In this document: positions 17,187 to 24,353 of the stretch, piece after piece
Position numbering within the stretch: position 1 is the first letter of the stretch
Layout of the letters: each line of letters starts with the position of its first letter
NCBI GenBank assembly: GCA_015686845.1
Contig: JADPRS010000004.1
Coordinates: 62,001 to 126,000 of the forward strand
DNA length: 64,000 bases
Reading direction: 5' to 3'
Source of the DNA: Lutibacter sp. B2
GTDB taxonomy: Bacteria; Bacillota; Clostridia; Peptostreptococcales; Thermotaleaceae
Notes under the pieces: model-generated
What the model saw: only the letters and a program-made list of their open reading frames with translations
Database searches by the model: none
Told to the model about the DNA's origin: nothing
Translations under genes and position numbers: made by a program

Positions 17187-17212
17187 ATTGTATAATTAGG
17201 GCGGTTTATAGT
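17177..17212 (+). terminator. Terminator overlapping the c-di-GMP-II aptamer
   Basis: A perfect 13-bp hairpin (AACCGCCCTAATT, loop GTAT, AATTAGGGCGGTT) is followed by TTTATAGTTT. Its first six bases are also the conserved aptamer 3' end, so aptamer and terminator compete. The T-tract is weak. Confidence 0.75.
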
Positions 17213-17277
17213 TTATATAGTAAACGTTACAAAAAAACAAAAGATGTATGGTATACCTTGAAAAGGAGATGGTTTTT

Positions 17278-18987
17278 TTGAATGTTAAGATTTTAAATAA
17301 GCTTTCCTTTATAAAAAACGCATCAGAAGAGATGAAAATAAAATTCTATTATCGGTATTTATCCTTATTTATTACTTCTTTTTTCTTCTTTATGAGTGAT
17401 TTGAATCATTCTATTCAAAATAAGTTTTTTGTAGTAATTTGTATCAGCATATCCTCAATAATATTGACCTATCTTTATATAAAAAATGAAAACTCGAGTA
17501 ATAATATTAAACTATTGGTTCTGATTGAAACCATTGGAAATTGTTTCATATTGATACCTTCAGGAGGTTTGGATAGTCCCTATATTTGGTATGCCCTAAA
17601 TACAATTTTAATAACATCAATAAAACTAAATAAAAAATATTGTTGGATGAATTTATCAATCTATTTATTTGCTTCAACGGGTGTTGTCTATTTTATTTTT
17701 GATAAAGGCAAATTAAAATTACTAGATGTAATAAATAAGGAATCAAATCTAATCATTAGTTTTGTATTAATTACAATAGCAGTACAACTATTATCAAAGT
17801 TTATCAAAAAAATACAAAAGGAAAGAAATACTTTGGTAGAGACAAATAAACAATTAGTATTAGCCAATCAAAAAAACAAAGAATCAATGGCCCATATAAT
17901 GGCCCTATATCAAGCGGTAGAATCATTTGCAAATCAAAGAGATAAAAATGATCTAATAAAGGTATTGATTCATTATACTAAAGAAATTTCAAAAACAAAT
18001 ACTGTATTCTTTTTAAATAAAGAAAATGAAATGATCATGGAAGAAAATAATCAGATATCCCAGTTATTAAAGGATCAAATAAGGAATAAAATACTAGATC
18101 AATGGAATAACATAGTAAATAAAGAAATTCCTATAGAAATAAGGATAGACCATAAAAGATTTCTTATAGTAGTCGTGAAATCAACCTATAAGAATTATGG
18201 AATATTAGGAATTGAAACTACCGATTGTAAAGAAAATATTGTTTATAAAGAAAACATAGACCAACTACAGTTTTTAGCAGAATTAAGCTCTGTTGTACTT
18301 GAAAAATCCCACTTGGAAGAAGTAAATGAACGATTACTTATTAATGAAGAACAAAATCGAATCGCAAATGAAATTCATGACAGTGTATTGCAAAGACTTT
18401 TTAGTATGTCCTGTGGAATATTTGCATTGATGAAAAATTTAGAAAAAGTAAATACAAATCAAATAAGAAAAGAATTAAACTTTATTAGAACTTCAACAAA
18501 TCATGCAATGAAGGAATTAAGAGCTACAATATATGGCCTTAGTTGGAAAAAGGATGGCGTAAATACATTTGAAGAAGATATTACGAATTATGTTGATGAA
18601 ATAAAAAGATTAAATAATGTGGAGATTACATTTACTATAATGGGAAATCATGAACTGCTATCCTCTAGGCACAAGAAGGCTTTATACAGAATAATATGTG
18701 AAGGAATGGGTAATGCAATTCGCCATGGCAAAGCCAGTTGTATAGAGATCACACTTACTATAAAGTCAGCGTTTAATCTACTTGAAATAGTGGATAATGG
18801 AATAGGCTTTAATTTTAATAAAGTGAAAAATGAGAAACAAAAAGGATTAGGTATGAGAAATATACACTATTTAGCGGACTCATTGAATGGAGAAATAAAT
18901 ATTGATAGTAAAATGGGAACAGGAACGACTATAAAAGTGACCATTCCTAATAGTATTCCAATGATTACAAAGGGGGAAGCCGTATGA
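17278..18987 (+). CDS. NarL-type sensor histidine kinase under c-di-GMP riboswitch control
   Basis: A membrane kinase of 569 residues from a TTG start 9 bases after AAAAGGAG; the ATG at 17248 lies upstream of that site. About five to six membrane segments occupy residues 20-175, and a helical linker with a GAF-like region follows to about 350. The HisKA_3 dimerisation/phosphoacceptor block is RIANEIHDSVLQRLFSMSCG, with the phosphorylated His in EIHDS. The ATPase domain has CEGMGNAIRHGKAS (N box), IVDNGIGFNF (G1) and QKGLGMRNI (G2). It overlaps the response regulator by 4 bases. The family resembles DegS/LiaS kinases. The signal is unknown, but a polytopic N-terminus suggests membrane sensing. 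Confidence 0.92.
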   Translation: MNVKILNKLSFIKNASEEMKIKFYYRYLSLFITSFFFFMSDLNHSIQNKFFVVICISISSIILTYLYIKNENSSNNIKLLVLIETIGNCFILIPSGGLDSPYIWYALNTILITSIKLNKKYCWMNLSIYLFASTGVVYFIFDKGKLKLLDVINKESNLIISFVLITIAVQLLSKFIKKIQKERNTLVETNKQLVLANQKNKESMAHIMALYQAVESFANQRDKNDLIKVLIHYTKEISKTNTVFFLNKENEMIMEENNQISQLLKDQIRNKILDQWNNIVNKEIPIEIRIDHKRFLIVVVKSTYKNYGILGIETTDCKENIVYKENIDQLQFLAELSSVVLEKSHLEEVNERLLINEEQNRIANEIHDSVLQRLFSMSCGIFALMKNLEKVNTNQIRKELNFIRTSTNHAMKELRATIYGLSWKKDGVNTFEEDITNYVDEIKRLNNVEITFTIMGNHELLSSRHKKALYRIICEGMGNAIRHGKASCIEITLTIKSAFNLLEIVDNGIGFNFNKVKNEKQKGLGMRNIHYLADSLNGEINIDSKMGTGTTIKVTIPNSIPMITKGEAV

Positions 18988-19592
18988 AGATACTTATCGT
19001 TGATGACCATCCATTAGTAAGAAGAGGACTTTCATCAACACTATCCTTTGAAGAAAATATTGAAAAAATAGAAGAAGCATCCAATGTAGAAGAAGCAATG
19101 AAGGTATTAGAAAAGGGTGAACTTGACCTTGCAATCATAGATTTACAACTTGGGAAAGAAGATGGATTGGAAATTGTAAAAAGAGCAAAGGGAAAAAATT
19201 TAAAAACAAAATGTATTATACTGACTTCATCTATAAGAAAAGCAGATTTCTTAAGAGCTCAAAAAGGGAATGTAGATGGATACATATTAAAAGAAGCCTT
19301 TGCTGAAGATATTTTATATGCTTTACATGTTGTTATGAGAGGTAAGAAATTTTTTGCTCCTGAAATATTAGAATATATAAATAAAAAAGAAGAAGATAAT
19401 CAATTAGATCAATTGACACCAAGAGAGAAAGATGTATTTAAAGAGCTTAGTAATGGACTAAGTAATATACAAATAGCTAAAAAACTATTTATATCGGAGC
19501 ACACTGTAAGAAAACATGTTAGCAATATACTATCTAAATTAGAATTAAGCCATAGAACGCAAGCTGCTCTATTAGCTACTAGTTTACTTTAA
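18984..19592 (+). CDS. NarL/FixJ family response regulator
   Basis: A 202-residue regulator partnered with the preceding kinase through an ATGA overlap. The receiver domain has the acidic pair at IVDDHPLV, the phosphoacceptor Asp in LAIIDLQLGKEDG and the Lys in GYILKEAF. The C-terminal LuxR-type helix-turn-helix reads LTPREKDVFKELSNGLSNIQ, then IAKKLFISEHTVRKHVSNIL. The likely targets are the surface-protein genes that follow in the same direction (inference from position). The tasA-like gene has a good -10 but no -35, as expected of an activator-dependent promoter. Confidence 0.94.
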   Translation: MKILIVDDHPLVRRGLSSTLSFEENIEKIEEASNVEEAMKVLEKGELDLAIIDLQLGKEDGLEIVKRAKGKNLKTKCIILTSSIRKADFLRAQKGNVDGYILKEAFAEDILYALHVVMRGKKFFAPEILEYINKKEEDNQLDQLTPREKDVFKELSNGLSNIQIAKKLFISEHTVRKHVSNILSKLELSHRTQAALLATSLL

Positions 19593-19668
19593 ATACGATG
19601 TGTGTTTTCAATAAGATAAATAATATATAGGAAACAATAAAATTGTAATGGAAAGGGGTGAAACCTTA

Positions 19669-20145
19669 TTGAAAAGAAAAAAAAGGTCAAAAGGATCAGG
19701 GAGATCATCAATAATTTGCATCATTGCAATAGCTATGCTTAATCTAATGGGAGTGAGTTATGCATCTTGGAATAATAGGGTAGAAATATTTCATTCTATT
19801 GGGACGGGGAATATAGAACCTATATTTGAGGGCGTGGATAATTCTATAGTAACTCTTGAAAATGATTATACTATAAAGATTTATGCTGAAGTTGGGCATC
19901 AGACGAAGGAAATTGTGTTGCCTTATTTTATAAAGAATGATGGAACATTACCAGTAAGATTAACAAACACAGTAGATTTAACAAATAAAAATGAAGTGAG
20001 GTTTGTAACCACAGGTGATGAAGTTTTAAAACCAATGAAAGATTACGATGATAGGCTTAAATTAGTAATTGAACGCGACAGAGATGGTTGGAAAGAGTTT
20101 GAATATGAATTAACATTTGATCAGTGGGTTCAAGGACGTAAGTAA
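19669..20145 (+). CDS. Secreted protein with SipW-type signal peptide (TasA/camelysin-related)
   Basis: About 158 residues from a TTG start 9 bases after GAAAGGGGTG; an ATG at 19648 precedes that site. A basic N-terminus (KRKKRSKGSGR) and a hydrophobic segment end in MGVSYASWNNR. This is the Y-A-x-W pattern cut by SipW/ER-type signal peptidases and shared with the two proteins downstream. The mature part is beta-rich, with IVLPYFIKNDGTLPVRLTNT, the TasA/camelysin-like strand pattern. It may be a minor fibre subunit or assembly factor; the precise role is unknown. Confidence 0.72.
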   Translation: MKRKKRSKGSGRSSIICIIAIAMLNLMGVSYASWNNRVEIFHSIGTGNIEPIFEGVDNSIVTLENDYTIKIYAEVGHQTKEIVLPYFIKNDGTLPVRLTNTVDLTNKNEVRFVTTGDEVLKPMKDYDDRLKLVIERDRDGWKEFEYELTFDQWVQGRK

Positions 20146-20158
20146 AATTAAAAAATAT

Positions 20159-20181
20159 AAGCAGGGTTTTATACCCTGCTT
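20159..20181 (+). terminator. Intercistronic hairpin without a T-tract
   Basis: A perfect 8-bp stem (AAGCAGGG / CCCTGCTT, 7-base loop) lies between two SipW-type secreted-protein genes. It is followed by AAGATGAATTG, not Ts. It may set differential mRNA stability and not terminate. Confidence 0.5.
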
Positions 20182-20206
20182 AAGATGAATTGAAATGGAG
20201 GTTCAT

Positions 20207-20419
20207 ATGAGAAATAAAATAATCGTTATTATAGCAAGTTTAATCCTTGGATTTTCAATTATGGCAGGTGGATATGGATCATGGCAACATAAATTAATTA
20301 TTAAAGGAAATATAAACTTTAAAGCACCACCACCACCAACAACTAACAAACCTAGTTCAGAAAATTCAAATTCAGGAAATAATACAAGTGATAATGGAGA
20401 CAGTAGTACACAAAACTAG
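20207..20419 (+). CDS. Small secreted peptide with SipW-type signal and Pro/Ser/Asn-rich tail
   Basis: A 70-residue product from the ATG 6 bases after GGAGG; an earlier ATG at 20195 overlaps the ribosome site. Residues 1-22 are a hydrophobic signal ending MAGGYGSWQHK, the same G-Y-x-x-W cleavage signature as the neighbouring matrix proteins. The mature part of about 45 residues is LIIKGNINFKAPPPPTTNKP followed by a low-complexity Ser/Asn/Gly/Asp tail. It has no cysteines and no known domain. I suggest a small matrix or adhesion peptide processed by the adjacent peptidase; this is inference. Confidence 0.65.
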   Translation: MRNKIIVIIASLILGFSIMAGGYGSWQHKLIIKGNINFKAPPPPTTNKPSSENSNSGNNTSDNGDSSTQN

Positions 20420-20466
20420 ATGGGAAAGATAATTATGAAACTACGAATGATACAAGGGGGAAGGAA

Positions 20467-21669
20467 ATGATATTAAAAGAAAAATTTATACCTACACGAC
20501 CATCAAAATGGCGATGTTTTCTATTAATAGGTATAGTCATAAGTATATATTTATTAGAAAATCTACCCTTTATTCCTTTTAATAAAGGGGGGGTTTTTAC
20601 ATATATAATAAAACCTATTTTATGGATTGGAGCAGCTTATATAGTCTGGTCACTTCCAAAAGTTCGAGCAAAAGGGTTATTAAAGTTTAGAAATTTAGTG
20701 AATTGGTGGGCAGTTAACTTTGCCATTATATATATCATGGCTTTAGTTGTAGCAGGAATGATAGACGGATTTGGAAAAAGCCCATATAGCCATTCGCCTA
20801 TTGGAATTATAACAAATGTTATACTGGTAGGGTCTATGCTAGTTGGAAGAGAGCTGATACGAAGTTATGTTGTAAGTAATTTAACAGAGGAAGAAAATTA
20901 TTTAGTATTTATACTGATTGCATTATTTATGACGATTGCGAGTATGTCCTTAAATAGATTTACGAATCTAAATGAAAAAGTGGAAATAGTAAAATTTATA
21001 GCTCAGTATTTTGCACCAGAATTTTCACAGAATCTATTGGCTACGTATTTGGCATATTTAGGAGGACCTTTGCCAGCGATAATTTACTTAGGTATCATCC
21101 AAGGGGTTCACTGGCTTTGTCCAATACTGCCGGATTTAAAGTGGATTACAAAAGCTTTGATAGGTATTTTGTGTCCTATATTTTCTCTTATGGCAATTCA
21201 AAATATATACTTAGAAGCATCAAAGAAAATTAAAATAAGAGAGAAAGAAAAAGAAGGTTTAATAAGTTGGATAATAACAACTGTAATATCTATATCTATA
21301 ATATGGTTTGCTGTAGGGGTATTTCCCATGTATCCTTCGGTTATAGCTACTGGTAGTATGGAGCCTAGCATAAAACCGGGGGATGTTATTATTGTAAAGA
21401 AGATGGACGGAAATGATACAAAAGTTGGAGATGTAATTCAATTTAGAAGGGGTTCTATTTGGATATCTCATAGAGTGATAGAGATTAAGAAAGATGATAA
21501 AGAGAAAAGATATCGAACAAAAGGAGATAATAACTCAGGACCAGATGTAGAACTTGTAAAGCCTGAATTGATTAAAGGGAAGGTAATATATGTAGTACCA
21601 AAAATAGGCTGGCCTACATTGCTTATTAAGAGTAAAGATGATATTCCTTTAGAAAAGATTGTGTTTTAA
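20467..21669 (+). CDS. sipW: SipW/ER-type signal peptidase I with polytopic N-terminal domain
   Basis: 400 residues. The C-terminal peptidase (about 275-400) has ATGSMEPSIKPGDVIIVKK with the nucleophile Ser near 297, and GSIWISHRVIEI in which His (near 335) replaces the Lys of ordinary bacterial SPase I. That Ser-His dyad marks the archaeal/ER/SipW branch. RTKGDNNSGPD is the usual later motif. Ahead of it are about 260 residues with seven or eight hydrophobic helices, much longer than the classical SipW of about 190 residues. Its neighbours carry SipW-type signal peptides, so it is very probably their processing enzyme. Confidence 0.88.
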   Translation: MILKEKFIPTRPSKWRCFLLIGIVISIYLLENLPFIPFNKGGVFTYIIKPILWIGAAYIVWSLPKVRAKGLLKFRNLVNWWAVNFAIIYIMALVVAGMIDGFGKSPYSHSPIGIITNVILVGSMLVGRELIRSYVVSNLTEEENYLVFILIALFMTIASMSLNRFTNLNEKVEIVKFIAQYFAPEFSQNLLATYLAYLGGPLPAIIYLGIIQGVHWLCPILPDLKWITKALIGILCPIFSLMAIQNIYLEASKKIKIREKEKEGLISWIITTVISISIIWFAVGVFPMYPSVIATGSMEPSIKPGDVIIVKKMDGNDTKVGDVIQFRRGSIWISHRVIEIKKDDKEKRYRTKGDNNSGPDVELVKPELIKGKVIYVVPKIGWPTLLIKSKDDIPLEKIVF

Positions 21670-21671
21670 AT

Positions 21672-21718
21672 AAAAATGGTTTAGCAGGAGTTAAATACTC
21701 TGCTAAACCATTTTTGTC
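21672..21718 (+). terminator. Terminator of the riboswitch-to-signal-peptidase transcript
   Basis: A long stem (AAAAATGGTTTAGCAG with CTGCTAAACCATTTTT) just past the stop, ending in Ts. It is symmetric enough to work in both directions. Confidence 0.88.
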
Positions 21719-21992
21719 ATTTAGAATTGGGATCTATTAACTAAAAAGTATTTTTATGTGTATGGTACAAAAGGAGTAGGTTTATAGGTGGAAAGTACTA
21801 TTAAAAATAATTAAAAAATAGCAATAAATAGTATATTTTTAGAGGGCGTAAAAGGAAGGCGAACCTACTATAATTATTAATGTAAGCACAAGGCAATTGG
21901 AAATTAACAAAGTCATCTAAAGTTTTTAGCATTGCCTAAAGACTTTTGAGTAAATAACTTAATTAAATTACATAAAAAAGGGGAGATTTGAA
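21719..21992 (+). promoter_or_regulatory. Dyad-rich control region of the TasA-like gene
   Basis: A 270-base gap with no gene. Nested inverted repeats are AGTAGGTT 21775-21782 with AACCTACT 21862-21869, and TACTATT 21796-21802 with AATAGTA 21827-21833. A perfect TATAAT lies at 21869-21874, with GCGTAA where the -35 should be, so the promoter looks activator-dependent. Downstream, AGGCAAT 21891-21897 pairs with ATTGCCT 21931-21937 around a CTAAA / TTTAG mini-hairpin, giving a structured leader. No known riboswitch class fits. Confidence 0.5.
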
Positions 21993-22739
21993 ATGAAAAA
22001 AACAAAGTTTTTAGCGCTTGCGCTAGCAGCAGGAATTATGATGATGGGTGCTGGATATGCAGCATGGACAGACGATTTTACAGCTGTAAACACTGTTAAT
22101 ACAGGAACATTGGAAGTTAGTTTGGCAGAAGCAGATAATTATGCTGATATTTATTTAGCTCATGGTGATAATGCTTTTGATGATACTCAAGTAAATGGAG
22201 ATTGGGAACGTATTACAGATAATAATGACTACTATAACATTACAATGAAGACAGATACTACTGTAGATAAGCAAGTTACCTTTAACTTTACAAATGTATT
22301 CCCGGGTGTAACTGCTACTTCATACTTTAAATTACAAAATAGTGGAACAGTACCTGCTGCTATTCAAACGGTAACAGTTGATGTTACTGATAAGGATGGA
22401 AAAACAATCGATGCAAATAACCCAGCAAACAAAGAATTATATGATGCTATGAAAGTTTTTAATAGGTTCTATATTAATAGAGCAGATGGAACTAAAGAAA
22501 CAATAGAAGGATCATGGGTGACTTTAGGTGAGTTACAAAACGAACTTACTAATAAGTTAGCAAATGGGAAAGTAGTATTAGAAGGTGGGGCTCAAATAGG
22601 TACATTAGGTGAAGATGGAACAAAATCTACATGGTTTAGTATTCCAAAAGATTCATTAAATGGAGACGAAGGAGAAGGGCAAAATATTAAAGTAGAAGTT
22701 AGATTTGACTTCGTACAAAGTAACCTTGTAACAAAGTAA
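21993..22739 (+). CDS. TasA/camelysin family biofilm-matrix protein
   Basis: A 248-residue secreted protein. The signal peptide ends MMGAGYAAWTDDFTAVNTVN, the TasA/CalY cleavage region, followed by the family's NTGTLEVSL strand. Later VTFNFTNVFPGVTATSYFKL and NSGTVPAAIQTVTVDV are the camelysin-like core. Acidic composition and length fit. TasA-family proteins form extracellular fibres in biofilms and need SipW for processing; a SipW-type peptidase lies immediately upstream. It is a single-gene unit between terminators and is probably the major fibre subunit of the locus. Confidence 0.86.
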   Translation: MKKTKFLALALAAGIMMMGAGYAAWTDDFTAVNTVNTGTLEVSLAEADNYADIYLAHGDNAFDDTQVNGDWERITDNNDYYNITMKTDTTVDKQVTFNFTNVFPGVTATSYFKLQNSGTVPAAIQTVTVDVTDKDGKTIDANNPANKELYDAMKVFNRFYINRADGTKETIEGSWVTLGELQNELTNKLANGKVVLEGGAQIGTLGEDGTKSTWFSIPKDSLNGDEGEGQNIKVEVRFDFVQSNLVTK

Positions 22740-22780
22740 GCTTTATGCTGTTCCAGCTGAATAATTAATATCTATATAGA

Positions 22781-22818
22781 AGGGTCAGTAAAAAGACGTC
22801 ACTGACTCTTTTTATATT
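22781..22818 (+). terminator. Terminator of the TasA-like gene
   Basis: A 9-bp stem (AGGGTCAGT / ACTGACTCT, one wobble) with an 11-base loop, followed by TTTTTATATTTTTT. Confidence 0.85.
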
Positions 22819-22978
22819 TTTTAATAGTACATAAAAGTATTACTTTTGTTGTTTTCTTAACTGAGAAAACTTAAAAAAGTTAGATTGGTCATTGAAAAGT
22901 AACTAATACTTGATAAATTAATTAAATATTATAAATTTTTTTTAATATAAAGAAAATACAGAAGGAAATTGGATTTTT

Positions 22979-23014
22979 ATGAAGAATATTACTCCTATAC
23001 AAAATAGGAAATAG
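22979..23014 (+). CDS. Possible 11-codon leader peptide
   Basis: ATG at 22979 follows GAAGGAAATTGG. It encodes MKNITPIQNRK and stops at a TAG inside the DUF5305 ribosome site. Ribosomes reading it would pass through the hairpin that masks that site. Too short to prove; the overlap geometry is the only support. Confidence 0.3.
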   Translation: MKNITPIQNRK

Positions 23015-23018
23015 GAGT
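22991..23018 (+). promoter_or_regulatory. Ribosome-site-masking hairpin with alternative fold
   Basis: ACTCCTAT (22991-22998) pairs perfectly with ATAGGAGT (23011-23018), burying the AGGAG ribosome site of the DUF5305 gene. The same left arm can pair instead with ATAGGA at 23004-23009, which would free it. Confidence 0.45.
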
Positions 23019-23026
23019 TGTTATTT

Positions 23027-24193
23027 ATGAAATTGAATATTAATAAACATTTAAAGGTGGGTTTGATAATAATAAGTATCATTAGTCTATGTATGGTCTC
23101 TTTTTTGTTGTATAAGGCGGTAAATAATCCAGGTTTTAAAGACGAGAAGGTATCCCTATATAGTTATGATCATAAGACAAATGTAAATTATAGAGTTTTC
23201 TTAAAGCCGAATATTTTATATAGTGAAGAAAGTATTACAGAAGGAAATACATATATAACAGAGTTCGTTGATTATATAAATACATTCTTTAAGTATGAAT
23301 TTCATGGTGAGAGAGTAGCTGATATTAAAGGTGATTATGAGATTACTGCGGTAGTTGAAGGATATACAGGTGAAGGAGACACCTATAAGTCTATCTGGAA
23401 GAAAAATCTTATACTTATAGGTCTAACACCATTTAATAGCAAGGATAAAACTATTTTAATAGAAAAGCAGATTCCTTTAAAACTTGAAAAATACAACAAC
23501 TTTGCCGAACAGGTCATTAAAGATACTAAAATTGGGTGTCAATCCAAAATAACTGTATTTTGGAATGTAAATATTAAGGCTGAAACGGATAAGGGGCTAA
23601 TAGAAGAGAAAATGTCTCCTACCATGATAATTCCTTTAAATAATAATTATTTTGAAATTATGGGTCAATTATCTCAAGAAAAGCCAGAAAATATTGAAGA
23701 AACAAAGCAGGTACAATTACCTGTAAATAAAAAAATAGTTGTTACTTACAGTGTTGTTGCGGGTATATTATTGATTATTTTAACATTTTTAATATTCTTT
23801 ACTAAGGCAGCAGTTGCAATGAATCCTTTAGAAAAAAAATTAAAGAAGATATTCAAAAATCATGGGGATCGTTTAGTTGCTTTAAACAATGAAGTAGCCA
23901 TAACTTGTGAAAATTATAATGCGGTAAAGTCTATTGATGACCTTGTAAGAATTGCAGATGAAATAGCTAAACCTATCATGTATAAATACAGCGCTGATTT
24001 TAAAGATATGACTGAATTCTATGTCTTTGATGACACTCAAATGTATGTAGTGGACTTAAAGAATGTGCTATTAGAAGACAATAAAGAAAAAAAGAAATCG
24101 GAAAATGATAGACCTAGATTTGGAAAGAGTCTATTCAAATTAAAGAATAAAACAGCAAAGAAGGAAGAAGCTGAAACAGAAAAAGAAACATAG
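23027..24193 (+). CDS. DUF5305 family membrane protein
   Basis: 388 residues from the ATG 9 bases after AGGAG. It has an N-terminal membrane helix (about 12-32), a beta-rich extracytoplasmic domain (about 40-235), a second helix (about 240-262) and a cytoplasmic tail that ends in a Lys/Glu-rich stretch. The pattern YRVFLKPNILYSEESITEGN plus the post-helix LEKKLKKIFKNHGDRLVAL block is DUF5305. In Firmicutes and archaea this family is repeatedly found beside SipW-type peptidases and camelysin-like proteins, and this locus repeats that pairing. The function is unknown; an assembly or sorting factor for the surface fibre is my inference. Confidence 0.8.
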   Translation: MKLNINKHLKVGLIIISIISLCMVSFLLYKAVNNPGFKDEKVSLYSYDHKTNVNYRVFLKPNILYSEESITEGNTYITEFVDYINTFFKYEFHGERVADIKGDYEITAVVEGYTGEGDTYKSIWKKNLILIGLTPFNSKDKTILIEKQIPLKLEKYNNFAEQVIKDTKIGCQSKITVFWNVNIKAETDKGLIEEKMSPTMIIPLNNNYFEIMGQLSQEKPENIEETKQVQLPVNKKIVVTYSVVAGILLIILTFLIFFTKAAVAMNPLEKKLKKIFKNHGDRLVALNNEVAITCENYNAVKSIDDLVRIADEIAKPIMYKYSADFKDMTEFYVFDDTQMYVVDLKNVLLEDNKEKKKSENDRPRFGKSLFKLKNKTAKKEEAETEKET

Positions 24194-24292
24194 AAATAAC
24201 ATAATACTACTTTTGTGCTATAAGAATAGTACTAATAAAGAGTAGTGAAAAGTAATCTTTTGCAGGAAGTAGAAATCTCACAAAACGATTAA

Positions 24293-24314
24293 AATAGTAT
24301 AGAGAAATACTATT
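24293..24314. repeat. Palindrome AATAGTAT-N6-ATACTATT
   Basis: A perfect 8-bp inverted repeat 39 bases ahead of the SLH protein start. The arms match the TACTATT / AATAGTA dyad in front of the TasA-like gene. It could be a binding site for the locus response regulator or an RNA hairpin. Confidence 0.4.
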
Positions 24315-24353
24315 AAGGTATTTTAATAAATTAATTGTTTTGGAGGTGAAGAA

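Noticed and set aside
21875-21992. A c-di-GMP-I (GEMM) riboswitch in the TasA-like leader, suggested by GCACAAGGCAA
   Set aside because: The second conserved half (GACGCAAAGCC and the following GNRA-type contacts) is absent.
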